DNA of 64,000 bases from Phytophthora sp. 'mugwort' (taxonomy: Eukaryota; Oomycota; Peronosporomycetes; Peronosporales; Peronosporaceae): the NCBI GenBank assembly GCA_033558025.1, contig JAUCEF010000006.1, positions 1,178,001-1,242,000 on the forward strand, written 5' to 3'. Made by a program: the position numbers and the translations under genes. Shown here piece after piece: positions 44,676 to 56,014 of the stretch (the stretch's first letter is position 1; every line of letters begins with the position of its first letter). A model generated the notes under the pieces. That model saw only the letters and a program-made list of their open reading frames with translations, was not told the origin of the DNA and did no database searches.

Positions 44676-46101
44676 ATGATAATGAAGCCTAATCGTATAT
44701 ACAACAATATGTTCGACTATTTCGGCCACGGAGCGCGAGTCACACATCCTTCGCAAGTCCAAGCATTGTCGGCCACTTTAATTGCGCATACCGCAATGCT
44801 ACCGACTTGTGGACGATACGGTGAAGCTGTGAAAAAGCCACAGTTCGCGCAGGACATGCAGGACAACGCGACAATTTTTTCGGTTACCGATTCAGTGAAG
44901 AGGGTAGCCCTGCTATTGGTGAAGGCGTGGACAAGGACCCAACAATTGTTGGAATGTCCACTCCTTATATGATGAAGTTGTTGCGATACGCGGCAGACTA
45001 TGTATTTCACATCGATACTACCTATAAACTCGACCAATCGGGATAACCGGTTCTCATCATCGGCATCTCCGATCAGGCTCACTCATTCCACCCGGTGACC
45101 ATGTTCATGAAATCTCAATAGACAGGGGAGCTAATAGGTACGGCTCTTCACAGTGTGTTGGACAAGTGCAAGAGTATCGCTGGAGAATACCGAAGCACTC
45201 GCTACTGTATGCGCGACGCTGACAAAGCTCACTGTAACTGTAATGGATATCGCACCTACCAAGCGCAGTGACGTTCTTAATGTTTTTTCCACGTGGTCAA
45301 GAATGTAGCGGATCGAATCTCTTCTTTCGTAGTGGATACAGTGTCCTTGGATTTCAAGCACCTTTATAGCACGCACTACGCCCGGGATGCTGTGGAGTTT
45401 GGAGCCCATACCGAGTTGGCGTTAGCAGCTTGGACTGCTCGTCCTAACTCATCTGCTTCGCTGGATAATTAAAAAAGCAGTGGATCGACGCCCCATTCTG
45501 CAACTGGGATTGCTATCATTCTCCATCGGGATTCGAGAAGACAAACAATCCTGTAGAGCCGTTAAACAACGCGATCAAGAGGGGCTATTCACTAAGAACG
45601 CTGTTGAAGTTGGTGGCTCTTACTGACCAGCTTATTCTGATGTGCCGTCATCGCTCGAGGGGGACGATACTCTTTAATTTGGAGTCGAAGCCAAACCGAG
45701 AACTTCAAGACCGCTTCAAGTATCTTCTGGAGCAAGGACGGCTCAGCGTTATTCAACCCCACAAGCACGGATTAACGTTCCTTCTCCGCGGTCCAAGCCA
45801 AGCACATATAGCTTATGTGTACCAGCGCGGGCCACCGACCCCCCCCCCCCCCCCCCCCGACACCCGATCTAGCAAAAGAAGATCAAGCAAAAGAGAAGAA
45901 GAAACAGGTCAGTGCAACAAGCACCGCATCGAGACACTGGATCAGTCAGGGGGGGGGGGGGGATGGTGTGTCGATACAGAAGGTAAGGTCTGCCTGTGCC
46001 GCTCGAGGTACAAATATCCATTCTGTGTTCATGTACTTGCAGTCCTACGCTCAACGGGAATGCCCATGCCAGGCGAGAAAACAGGAAAAAGCGTTTCGTA
46101 A
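44676..46101 (+). pseudogene. Second MULE transposase pseudogene with SWIM finger
   Basis: Readable pieces are VFHIDTTYKLDQSG with a catalytic Asp (about 45003-45045), LIIGISDQAHSFHPVTMF, MRDADKAHCNCNGY, CFFHVVKNVADRI (about 45280), TNNPVEPLNNAIKRGYSLRT (about 45550) and a SWIM zinc finger CLCRSRYKYPFCVHVLAVL (about 45990-46045) retaining CxC and CxH. Stops and shifts are frequent. A 20-base C run (45839-45858) and a 14-base G run (45949-45962) interrupt the C-terminal part. It belongs to the same superfamily as the split copy at 18822-24150 but is clearly diverged from it. Confidence 0.7.
45839..45962. repeat. Poly-C (20) and poly-G (14) tracts 90 bp apart
   Basis: C20 at 45839-45858 and G14 at 45949-45962 within one pseudogene. 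On one strand these could pair, and such tracts are also prone to assembly error. Confidence 0.7.
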
Positions 46102-47035
46102 ACCGAAGTCGAAAGCGAAAAGGAAGGAGTGCGGCAGTTGGACACGCACTTTCGTATGGGTAGATGGGATAGTAAGGCAGACCAATACCGATTCGTTTTA
46201 CATCTACCAATGCGTTGACGGCTTCCTCAGTATCATGACCGGCAATCTATTTTAATCTTAATTTTGCCGGCTCAAGCTGGCATGGTGCTCTTCATTGAAT
46301 GTCGTTGAGGGAATCTCGCTCGTGGCTGTTTTCCCTAAATCGCTCTAGCAAGATGCGTTGGTCATGGCGTTACGCATGTTGTGTTGATCAAGACGCTCAG
46401 CTGGTCCCTTCCTCCGTGAGCCTTCTCCAAACGTCGAAGTTATCCGCTCCGGGCACGTTTCAGGAGTATCGAGTCCGAAGCCGCACAAATCTCTTCTTCC
46501 GTGTCTCGAACGCACATTGATAGTAGCTGGACTTCACCACTTGGAACTTCATCTTCACTCTCTCCGTTACTAACGCGACTGCTTTGCAAGAATCTTGAGC
46601 GCATGCGTTACCCCGCCCACTCTTAAGGAATCGCTCATCTAGTATGGCGCACCCCTCCTTTGACTGATCCTGCCGAGACCATACGTATTTCTCACGCTAC
46701 TGTCCCCGAGTCTCCAGCAAAACACCCAGAATTGGCCGTCCATGGTTAGCGCAGAATTACAAATGACACGTCAATACGGAGTATATCCTATTCTAATGAC
46801 TGGATAGGATCCATACAGTCCTATTACGCCGGTCTCGGTACTAAGGCACAACTTACGGTATTTTGAAATCGTACCGTAGTTTGAGTGATATTACCATTGG
46901 TGGTTAGGCCGTACTATACCTGAATTTATGGATGATATACAAAACCTCATACAAAAGAATTTAAAGGGGAGACGTAGACACTTTTTTTTGGATCACTATT
47001 CTTGATTTTTCTTCCTCTTGTTTTGCACTAATCTC
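46102..47035. other. Intergenic, no gene recognised
   Basis: Only short frames. It may hold the right end of the MULE remnant. A T run lies near 46982-46989. Confidence 0.45.
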
Positions 47036-48560
47036 TTACGCCGAACCTTGCCAACGCGCTCGAAGCGACGGATGAAGTTGCAGCTCTGAATCCACTTCAG
47101 GTTCGCCAGGGCTTTTCGAAAACTTCGTGGTCCTCGCCGCCTTCATACCACCGATCGAACACATGGCGCGGGCGATTTTCCTCGTCGACACGCAGCACGA
47201 AGCAATGTATGATTCTGCGCTTGCATGAAGCCCCCACAACGTAAACACCCGACTATAACAGGAACTTCTTAGCGGCCTCCACCCCGATGAACGACTTGTC
47301 CGCTTTGTTCATTGCAAACTCGTTGCAGGCCGAGTAGAGCACGCCGCTCCCGTAAGAAGATCATGGAGGACTTGAAGTCTTCGTCCGGCATTCCTTCCTT
47401 TGACACATCCACATCTGCCGTCGCATGACCTTGTTTTTTTTCTAACTCCTCGACGATAAAGAGCGGCACAAGATCGGTATTACCGAGACATGACACGCAA
47501 TCCTCATTGCCTTGAAGAAACACTTGCTGTCCGCAGATGCCATATATGTTGACGGGATTATTGTTAAACTCGGCATAGGTAAGGTGATGGTACTTGGTTT
47601 TCCACAGGTCAATACGTAACATCTCCTTTGAGAAGTCATCTTCACTAAGAGTAGTCGTCCACACCCATGTGGCGCAGAATAATTCTCCTTATGACACCAC
47701 TGCACGAGATACGCTTCGTAAGACTTCTCGTATCGGCGGTCCATGATGGCCCAAATATGCCAAACAAGTGTGGGGTGGTAGGCCTCGCCAGGTCTAGATG
47801 CGGATCCAGTAGCTGCGGCAGCGTCATTTGCTAAGCGTCTGCCATGTATACATCAAAGACCTCTTCGGTGTGATCATTCTCGGACTTTATATCTCTCTGT
47901 GGCCGAAGCCGTCGATAACCACAGGAGTCACGTCGTCATCGGAATCGATCAGTTCTATGTCCATACAATCATTCCGTTGAATAAGTTGACTTTCAATCAC
48001 AGGTTCCACGCCTTCGCAAGTTTCGACGGCCGAGTCGATGCTTGCACCAGCCGGATCGCTCGCCGGAGATGTCATTACCTGCCCCTCTCTGATGTGAATG
48101 AAACAGGCAGCAGCACCTGCTCGGTGGTATCAGGCTGCTCGTTCACGAACGGATTTTGAATACCTAAGGTCCAGTTGGCCTCGTATGGCCAGATGGTAGA
48201 CTTCGGAGCGGGAAACACAAGCCCCGCTACTTCGTCTCCAAGCTCCTGGTCAACCATTTCCTTCAAAAGCGCGAGCCACTTCGCCTCCTCCTCAGCGGCG
48301 TCCGTGGTACATGCGTACGGCAGGGCTGAGGGCCAAGGAGGTGACGACATCGGGCTTCTTGTCAACGACGCTAATCTGAAACTGAGCGCTGGATTAGGCA
48401 GTCGGCATTTGCCAAGGTATGTTACCCAAATCACGAATGTCTGTTTTCCTGTCGCGTGTCCGTGTAGTGACACATCGTGTCTGTTTTTATGGTTTCCCCA
48501 CGCAAGACACCTTTGTGATGGGGCAAACTCAAACGTGGTGGCCTCACCGGCCATGTTTGA
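47036..48560 (-). pseudogene. Unassigned coding remnant, possibly transposon-derived
   Basis: Minus-strand pieces in different frames read as one old protein: EEEAKWLALLKEMVDQELG (about 48290), PDTTEQVLLPVSF, an acidic DIELIDSDDD part, MDRRYEKSYEAYLVQW, which vaguely recalls a chromodomain, then LSEDDFSKEMLRIDLWKTKY, FNNNPVNIYGICGQQVFLQG and MPDEDFKSSMIFLRERRALL. I do not recognise the family. Part of it (48221-48498) is duplicated at 52565-52840 on the far side of the DIRS element, which argues for a repeated, mobile origin. Confidence 0.4.
48221..48498. repeat. Direct repeat A, left copy
   Basis: About 278 bp that recurs in the same orientation at 52565-52840 with many substitutions but few gaps. 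Both copies contain the EEEAKWLALLKEM coding block on the minus strand. They bracket the DIRS element. Confidence 0.75.
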
Positions 48561-48821
48561 GGGCGCGGTGGACGGGTAAGCCGCGAGCGAGAAGAAACAC
48601 GAGTGAGCAGCTCTGGGTTGCTACGCTATGAACTAGTTCTGATGGTCACACGACCTAGCCTTCGGCGATGTTCACTTGAGCCTTGTTCGTGGGAAAGGAT
48701 ACTTGTCGTAGGGAAAAGCAGATATCCCTATGGATACCTTGCATTTCTCCGCGCAAGACACTTTTGTGATGGGGTAAACTCAGACGTGTTGACCTCACCG
48801 ACCATGCTTGAGGGCGATGTG
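48501..48821. repeat. Direct repeat B, two copies 251 bp apart
   Basis: A 70-bp unit beginning CGCAAGACAC occurs at 48501-48570 and 48752-48821 in the same orientation. The first copy abuts repeat A. Confidence 0.7.
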
Positions 48822-48954
48822 AGCCGCCCCAACATAAAATATGCTTGACTCGAGTTCAAGCTTGGGTGCTGGCCACTGAGAGAGGCTCAATAATCCTGCG
48901 TGCGAGTCCGACTGTCGCCTTGGCAGCGAGCACGGGGTGCACTTCGAAGCAGTT

Positions 48955-49440
48955 ATTCATTCATCTCCCCCGGTAGCTTGATAGAAAGAGAGTCTTCCTT
49001 CCCGTTCAGGAGCGCCGTAGCGCCACCAATCCTGATCGAATGCGTCGAGTAGTTATTCCGCGGTACCCCAATCTGCGAGGCCAGTGCCTTGACGCCCGCA
49101 CTACCCCCGACGCATCCAAATCCGCGCACATTAATACGTGATCTCCACATTTCATTTCACGCCTTGTCGTTTTGATGTGATTGAGCGGCACCTTTGGACA
49201 GAGAAGCGAGTCTCCGGCGGCATGCATCGTTCTCCAGACGCCACGATCGTATTGGTCATTCTTGCATCCAGTTAGCCCTATTATGACCGACGTCGCTGTT
49301 TGGTACGATGTTGGAACTCCGTTCACGTCTGAGAAAAACGCGTCGGCTGCCGTGAGGCAATACGTATGTCGTTGCGACCCAATTCGCAGGTACTGAGACC
49401 GTCGCAATAGGAAAAAGTAGCCTAGCAGGACGGAGCCCCA
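48955..49440 (-). pseudogene. DIRS tyrosine recombinase
   Basis: RRSQYLRIGSQRHTYCL and GLTGCKNDQYDRGVWRTMHA (about 49205-49275) lead into YSTHSIRIGGATALLNG (about 49000-49050) with the HxxR catalytic box, then DSLSIKL. The Tyr-containing end is missing or damaged (PGEMNE then stop near 48955). Frame changes occur near 49130. Confidence 0.75.
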
Positions 49441-49959
49441 TAGTAGTCGGCTACGGGGCTGCGCTAAATCGGGCGCCGATAGAGCAGACGCAATAATGTC
49501 GGACAGATTGGCTGTTTTTTCGATGCCGAGATCGACATTCTTGCGATTCCCCGAATAAGTACCTCGAGCGTTGGCGTAAGGCTAAGCTCGAGACTCAGGT
49601 GTCGTCGGTGGTACCAACGGATACTGGACAACTTCAATTGGACCGTGCTGTATTGGTTTCCATGTCGTTCTGCATTCCATCCGTACCGCTAACAGTAAAT
49701 TGCAAACAATGCCAGCTTTGAGTTTGATGAGTTCGTGTCTTCGTCCATCCACTCGGACCATTCCATCAGACGTGAGAAATGGCGCCATTTCAACCAGTGG
49801 CCTCGGTACTTGAGAGAAGTATGCCCTGTAATGGCTTGTTCGCGGTGCATTTCTCCCATAACTGGCAGAGATTCTCGTAAGGTGCTGGAACCGGAACATG
49901 CGTCCATCGATGTGATAGGTTAGTTTATGTTAGAGAAGGGAGTGATCATACGACCAGGC

Positions 49960-51010
49960 TCATGACCCGGCATCGGCCATCACGTTCTGCACACCAGACA
50001 CGTGCTGGGCGGTGCAAATGAGGGAGTACTGGATCTCCGCTAAGGGCAATAGCCTATTGTAAAGCTGGACCCTCGGATGGAGACTGGCACGTCGCTGCGT
50101 CCATGACACCACACTGATGTTGTCAATCCAAAAGCATACATGAATTGGCTTTTGTGAATGGGTTCGTGACCAGATTGGCCCCCAGAGCAGAGCCGCAAAT
50201 ACGCCGCTTGCAATTCACGCACGTTGGTGGAATTGACGGCCTTGTCTGCCTTGAACCCTTTCTGCATGGCTTTCGTAAAACGCACGCAGATGAATTGGCG
50301 GAGTGTGCGTTAAAGAACGCAGAGTCCGTCGTCTGATGCGTCAATGTGCACGTGCACCACTGGAGACATAACGTGAGCAAAATGAGCCACTTTATTAGCC
50401 TGCGGACATCATGACGCCTAAACGCCGTAGCCATGGACTGTACCCTCTGGAAAACGATCGGGCAGACGTGCAACATGTTATGACGTGGCATAAGTTTCCT
50501 AGAAGCCTCAGGAGTGGCGTCTTGGTTGCGCCTCGGGCGTCGAGGATGTCCTGAACCCGGTGCAAGGCCTTCTCAGTCTTTTCCAGTGTAATGATCACGT
50601 CACCTTCGTGTATCCCAGAGATGCCCCAATGCACGCACTGATTCCCCCCACTCTGTAAACTTGCTCGTTAACGTTTGCCGATCTCAGGACTGTAGCCATA
50701 GCCTGCGTAGGGAAAGGTCGGCCACGAAGCAGCGGAGTCCTTAGTCTACTTCAGTATATGTGTGGTCATCAGACCAGAATGACCCCACCGGAGGCGGTAC
50801 GATGATCGCTATTGATAGTCCTCGTTCATATAGTTCGTTGATGAGCGAACCGGGGAAATACCAGGCCGGAGAGCCACACCAGCCAAACCCGCACGCCAAA
50901 TCAATGACTAGGAGATCTCCGATGCAAATGCGAACATGTGTACGTGGTCTGTATGTATCGGCACGTGCTGAAATGCCCCCGCCACATCACCAAGCTTGAT
51001 AATAATCCGG
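49960..51010 (-). pseudogene. DIRS reverse transcriptase and RNase H
   Basis: RT pieces are LACGFGWCGSPAWYFPG (about 50860-50910) and FWSDDHTYTEVD (about 50750-50785), with the DD catalytic pair, then LLRLLGNLCHVITCC. RNase H pieces are VVHVHIDASDDGLCVL (about 50327-50375), AVNSTNVRELQAAYLRL, CFWIDNISVVSWTQRRASLH (about 50070-50130) and CTAQHVSGVQNVMADAGS (about 49967-50020). Stops and shifts separate the blocks. Confidence 0.75.
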
Positions 51011-51198
51011 GCGTCAGGATATCCCCTTCGTAGTAAATATCCACTTAGCGATATCAATGTTCTTGGCTATGTGCTCCTTTGCAGCATCCGACAATATTTT
51101 CGGGCGAAAGTGGGTCCGTTTGGCGGAAAAGCACTTGCCCGTAACCCCGTTGCCTCCCGGTTTCGTCGTTGTAGAAACTGCGTCCAAATTGGCGGAGG

Positions 51199-52460
51199 TT
51201 AGTAAGCGCACCCAGTAACTCCTTTGTAGGAAGGCGCTCGGCTGGCTGGTTGGATGTTTTTTTCCTGAGAGAAATCAGTCATATTTGCCCCCGAAGTCGG
51301 GTCATCGAGCATCATCGCCCGAGTGATCCTCGCGAATAGACCGCGAACATAGAATCCGAAATCGTATGCGTCCCGCAGAACAGGTGGACCCCCCAGGAGG
51401 TAGTCACGAGCCTGCTCTTCATACTCAAGAATACATTGAGGATCCTTACCTTTGTGATCAAAGTGACCAATTGCGCCGTGAATTTGCATCTCGAGTGCAG
51501 TCGTTTGGAACGTTGTGGCGCTGCGTACGCAAGTCTCGCCGATCATGTCCAGTAAGAGATTGGCGTTATCCGCCCGCGCGTTGTCCATCGAGCGGTTTTG
51601 ACGCGCACAGTCAGCTTGTCTGCTTCCACGTCCTCGATCGCGAGTGGCGATGTCCGGGGCAACTCGCCGCCAGACTCGTTGCTTGACAGATCGCTCGAGT
51701 ACTTTTGGTGCTTTGGGGGACGCATCCCGCCACTGCTGCGTGTCGCTTTCCGTTTGCTGGCTTTCGTGCGACCAGTCTCCGGTGGGGCCACGAACAGGCT
51801 AGCCCCTTTCTTGGCTTTCCGCTGCATGGCGCAATCCAGGAGGTGCTGGCGGGGAACCGACACTATTCGAGTGTATCAGGCCGATTCACCGGTACGCTTT
51901 CCATGGGAACAAACGGCATCGTCAACTCATACGCCGCTTTTGCCGATAACCCCGACTGAGTACTCTTCGCGCAGATCGCACGGACTTCAGACAGTTTATC
52001 CGCCAACTCAGCGCATCGAGCAGTCGAGTTGGTACTTGGAGAAGGTAAATCAACCCATTCCACCTTGTGCATATTGACGGGAGTATCCAGATCTTGTAGG
52101 CCCCTTGGCCTGGCGGAGATGCAGGATTGGATCGTTCCCAGACATACTGTACCCGGTGGCGACCGCATACGACCAAGCGTCCGTGTTGATGACGTCAGTT
52201 TCAATGAATGCCACTGGATTACTCACGAACCTTCCCGGAGAAAACTTGCTTTCCTCATTGCTGACAAGTCAGCGACGTACTATGCCCATGTTGATTGACT
52301 CTGAGAAATCCTCATCGGCGCCGTCGGGTTCGAGCAATGTTACGCGCGCTTTCGCCACATCGACTTGAGAGACCCGCACGTAGTGAAACTCGGTCAGATC
52401 CGGCACTTGCGGCGGGCCTAGAAACGCCAGTGATCCAACGGCGGCAGCCTTTGGAGGCAT
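51199..52460 (-). pseudogene. DIRS gag-like ORF1 and N-terminal polyprotein region
   Basis: ORF1 starts with a good ATG at 52460 and is soon interrupted; later pieces are AKSTQSGLSAKAAYELTMPF, a basic Ser-rich part (KASKRKATRSSGGMRPPKHQ) and FQTTALEMQIHGAIGHFDHK before the RT. Its role, as in other DIRS elements, is presumably nucleic-acid packaging. Confidence 0.6.
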
Positions 52461-52564
52461 CTGACAGTCAGCTTCGAGCGAGGATTAGCTGCTTAGCTGC
52501 GAGCTGGTTAGCTGCGAGCGAGAAGAAATACGCTGCGAACGAGAAGAAACACGGCTGTGAGCGT

Positions 52565-52840
52565 GCCCCCGTTACGTCGTATGCAAGCTCCTGGTTAACC
52601 ATTTCCTTCAAAAGCGCGAGCCACTTCGCCTCCTCCTCAGAGGCGTCCGTGGTGCATTCGAACCACAGGGCTGATGACAAAGAGGTGACGACTTGGGCTT
52701 CTTGTCAACGACGCTAATCTGAAACTGAGTGCTGGACTAGGCAGTCGGCATCTGCCAGGGTAGGTTACCCAAACTACGAATGTCTGTTTTCATGGCGCGT
52801 GTCCGTGTAGTGATATATCGTGTCTGTTTTTATGATTCCC
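52565..52840. repeat. Direct repeat A, right copy
   Basis: Same-orientation copy of 48221-48498. Immediately left (52480-52560) are short repeats of GCGAGCGAGAAGAAA, a motif also found at 48582. Confidence 0.75.
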
Positions 52841-53816
52841 TCCTTGTCGATGGGCGTACCACTCAATTCGAGAGATGTGCTGTCGCAGCAACTAGGAGCC
52901 GATTCAGGAGTACCACTGCGGTCCCGGCGAGGTCTCAGGCGACGCGAGAGACCTGCTGTCCACCCTTGACGAAGATCGTGGACGTCTAGCAAGCCGTGGA
53001 AATATTTGCGATAGGACTGGCCATCTAGATTCAGTGCCAAGAACCAAAAATTTATTATAAAATACCATTAATATTTCTACCTGTATATACTTCGAAGTAT
53101 CATTGTTTGTTGACAGCATAGCGTATTAATAGTATTCACTAATATTCAATATTACATCAAGAGCTGAAGGCAAAACAAAAACAATTTCAGTTTTTGTAAT
53201 CAATAGTCTTTTCCGTTGGGTTCTTGACGTCCAATAATCTTCAGATACCACTAGACAGCGAATTCATTTGCCATCTGATTCATTTAATGTTGGTGATACT
53301 GACGAAAACTATAGTAGGGTAATGCTTGCAGTGAAGGCACACTAGAATATGTACATGTATTCCTCCATTTCATTCATTATTGTTCTCAGATCATGAAAAT
53401 ATATGTATTTCTTATTGGTGTGTGAACCAAGTTCAAGGTTTGGTCCCTAATTTTCAAGCACTGATAGAATAGACGTTCAAGAACTGGTTTGAGTTCCAAC
53501 GAATACCATGTACTAATAATGGAAATCGATGATATCTTATTAAAGGAGCATTAAGTCCACCCCGAGACTAAGTTCTACAGCGAATGACCCATCGGACTGG
53601 GCAGAGCTACGCTTACGCATGACTTTTCTGGCCACTTGCTGCAATGACGACTGTTTTACTTGGGGGCAAAAACCAAATACAGTATTGGGGCTCTGCAACA
53701 CTGCGAAACGTACGAAATGCGCCAGCTACTTAACTGTAAAATGCTGTTTACGATCGCATATAATACACCTTGAAGACGTCGGTATTGACGCACAAACTAT
53801 TTACTAATATCTTACG
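52841..53816. other. AT-rich intergenic segment
   Basis: No gene recognised. Positions 53040-53560 are AT-rich. The right end should include the 3' UTR of the mannosyltransferase-like gene. Confidence 0.5.
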
Positions 53817-55364
53817 TTATACGTCGAGCAGTCGACGCAGCTGGAACGTCTCGCAGTGCTCCAGCGAGCCAAGTACACCGGTCCTGGCCCCCAAATAGTG
53901 AAGACGGCGGCGCAGCAGCATACCGGCAAACGTGTCGGGCAATGGCGTAGCACCCAGACCGATGAGGCACTCGGTGTACATTTTTCCATGACCGGCCTTG
54001 TTAAGTTCCGTCCGCGGCTGACGTGGCGTCATGTGAGTTGGGAACACGTTGAACATGTTGTTCCACTGAGCCTTGGGCACATAGTCGATGCCCTGCGGGT
54101 ACGGGTCCAACAGCGCCTTGCCATTGACGTATAGCATCTCGGCGTCTCCAGAAGCGACGGGCGTATACTGGAGGATGCTACCACACAGCGAATCTGGGTG
54201 CTTTATCATGTCCTTGTTAGGCGTCGAAGACACAACACTCACACCCCACGGCGAAAAGTAGTACGGCACGTGCGCCAACTCAAATGAGAGCCAAAATGTC
54301 TCCTTATCTCCATGGGAGTATCTATAGCGAAAGCGCTCCTTCGTGATGAACCACAGCATGACTTCGAACACGGTTAGCCCAGCGCGCCTCTTGTCGATAA
54401 GCACCAACGACGAGTCCATCTCGTGGCACGTTTTGCCTCTGTACGCAAACGAATCCAGCACGTGTTCTGACGCGTCCTCGCCTTCCGTGATGTTAAACGT
54501 GTTGTAGTTGAACGTACGGAACAGCTTGGGCAGATACTTCTCCTTCTTGTCGTCGCCGTTCACAAAATCCTTGCAGTTGGCAAACACACGGTCGTAAAAG
54601 AACATTGTCCCCGTTTGGTTGTATCCGTCCAGCTCACGCAGAGCTGAGGGGTTCTTGACGAAAATATCGTCCACATCCATGAGCATGACGTGGCGCACGT
54701 CCGTGTGATATATTGCCAAGGGCTTGATCCACCAGTTCTTGAATTTATCGGCTAGGTCCGCAGTAATGATCTTCTTGTTTACCAGATCCGAGCACACATC
54801 GACAAGTTCAATGCGGTTGTCCGACGCGAACAGTATGTTTTTCGACTCGGCTGACAGTTCGTCCTGACCGCAGTGATACACCTGCACCAGCTCGTCGTTG
54901 CCCAAACACCGGAGCTCGCGAATGAGCGACAAGCCCATTGCCAGCACGCCGTCGTGCATGCAGATCATGATGGCACGGTCGCGCATGACATTGCGGTCGA
55001 ACTGCTCGCCGCGCTGGTAGTAGGGCGAGGCCGGATGGGGGATCTCGATGTCACGGTCTTCCGGTGCACCCCAGGCAGTTGCATTTTGACCACGCCTGAG
55101 CTGATTCTTGACCATGCCGGGCGTGGATGACCCGAACCTGGCGAAGCTTCTGCTGCTGCTACTGCTCCTGCTGTCGCTGCCGAGATATCCCGTTGCCAGC
55201 GCGACAGCCGTCATACCGGCGACCACGAGCAGCAGCAGCACGACCAGCAGCTTGCGGTGGCTGCGCGGTGGCGTCGCGACGGCTTTGCTTCCATCGAGAA
55301 GCAGCGAGGCCTCCACCTCCGCGATCAGGTCGTCGTCGTCGATGGGTTCGGTCGCACTGGGCAT
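53817..55364 (-). CDS. Mannosyltransferase-like type II membrane protein (copy 2)
   Basis: A single-exon gene of 515 residues from the ATG at 55364 (the frame upstream opens only at TTG). Acidic cytoplasmic start DDDDLIAEVEAS, one TM segment at about 36-58 (LLVVLLLLVVAGMTAVALAT), a Ser-rich stem, then the catalytic region in the same order as copy 1: ICMHDGVLAMGLSLIRELRC, LMDVDDIFVKNP (DxD, about 225), CHEMDSSLVLIDKRRAG, YYFSPWGVSVVSSTPNKDM, LCGSILQYTPV. The two copies agree closely over the catalytic part and differ in stem and tail, so both are probably active members of one Golgi glycosyltransferase family. The core promoter abuts the ATG. Confidence 0.82.
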   Translation of the reverse strand: MPSATEPIDDDDLIAEVEASLLLDGSKAVATPPRSHRKLLVVLLLLVVAGMTAVALATGYLGSDSRSSSSSRSFARFGSSTPGMVKNQLRRGQNATAWGAPEDRDIEIPHPASPYYQRGEQFDRNVMRDRAIMICMHDGVLAMGLSLIRELRCLGNDELVQVYHCGQDELSAESKNILFASDNRIELVDVCSDLVNKKIITADLADKFKNWWIKPLAIYHTDVRHVMLMDVDDIFVKNPSALRELDGYNQTGTMFFYDRVFANCKDFVNGDDKKEKYLPKLFRTFNYNTFNITEGEDASEHVLDSFAYRGKTCHEMDSSLVLIDKRRAGLTVFEVMLWFITKERFRYRYSHGDKETFWLSFELAHVPYYFSPWGVSVVSSTPNKDMIKHPDSLCGSILQYTPVASGDAEMLYVNGKALLDPYPQGIDYVPKAQWNNMFNVFPTHMTPRQPRTELNKAGHGKMYTECLIGLGATPLPDTFAGMLLRRRLHYLGARTGVLGSLEHCETFQLRRLLDV

Positions 55365-55365
55365 A

Positions 55366-55386
55366 GCAAATTTTTCGGAATGACAC
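55366..55386 (-). promoter_or_regulatory. Core promoter directly upstream of mannosyltransferase copy 2
   Basis: On the minus strand TGTCATTCCGAAAAATTTGC gives the initiator TCATTCC and an AATTTGC flanking element (fits MWTTTNC), ending 1-2 bases before the ATG. The 5' UTR would be only about 15-20 nt. Confidence 0.6.
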
Positions 55387-55610
55387 AATTGGCACAAGTG
55401 TCTTCGAGCGTCGCAACTCCCTTGGGTTCAGTAAACGACCTGGGAATTGATTATCCAGTGAAAGAAGTTATTCGCTTAGTCGATCATCAATACGAACCAG
55501 CACAAACAGGAAAATGGGAAATTTGGTACCCTGCGGTAGCTAATGATACCGACAGTTTGCACATAGCTACAAAATCGGGACGTAAATTGACAGTCGACCC
55601 TGCAGCTTGA
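55380..55610 (+). CDS. Small hypothetical open frame divergent from copy 2
   Basis: 76 codons from ATG to TGA (MTQLAQVSSSVATPLGSVND...). It overlaps the core promoter of the minus-strand gene. The composition is protein-like but there is no motif, signal peptide or relative that I recognise. It may be chance or a fragment of an old element. Confidence 0.15.
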   Translation: MTQLAQVSSSVATPLGSVNDLGIDYPVKEVIRLVDHQYEPAQTGKWEIWYPAVANDTDSLHIATKSGRKLTVDPAA

Positions 55611-56014
55611 TGAGGGCGAGTTGCTGTTGTCATACGGGCCATATGATACGGCAGCTGTATGACACAAACACATGCATTGTCAGTTTGTCATGCAGGACGC
55701 TTGATGCCGACCAGTCCTCGCTTGTAGTTTGAAACAACTACTTCGAAGTAGTTTCCGCCATTTAGTGACCTCACGAGGCGTCGAGGCCTTGACACCACGA
55801 CGACTTTTCTTTCCGATGTCACATTCCTCTCCCTTAGCACAGGATGGTGTGGCTTACGTCTTCGGCAAGCCAACACGAAATAATGGTTTCCGATGGGCAG
55901 TCACCGGCTTGAAGCTGGCAGTCAGCGATCGATCAAACTCGAGCAAAGCTCGACGCGTGCTACCTTTTTATGTATCTCTAAGTGTTCTGTTTGTTAGGCA
56001 TCGGAGTTAAGAAT
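55611..56014. other. Intergenic, no gene recognised
   Basis: Only short frames (for example 55729-56010 plus) with no family resemblance. Confidence 0.4.

Larger units (their letters stand above)
48955..52460 (-). mobile_element. DIRS-type tyrosine-recombinase retrotransposon, decayed
   Basis: Read on the minus strand, a gag-like ORF1 starts MPPKAAAVGSLAFLGPPQVP at 52460 and is followed in order by reverse transcriptase, RNase H and tyrosine recombinase. This is the DIRS-order layout, in which the element integrates as a circle by recombination rather than by a DDE integrase. Many stops and frame shifts make it inactive. Direct copies of a 280-bp repeat lie outside both ends (48221-48498, 52565-52840). 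DIRS inverted termini were not identified. Confidence 0.78.
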
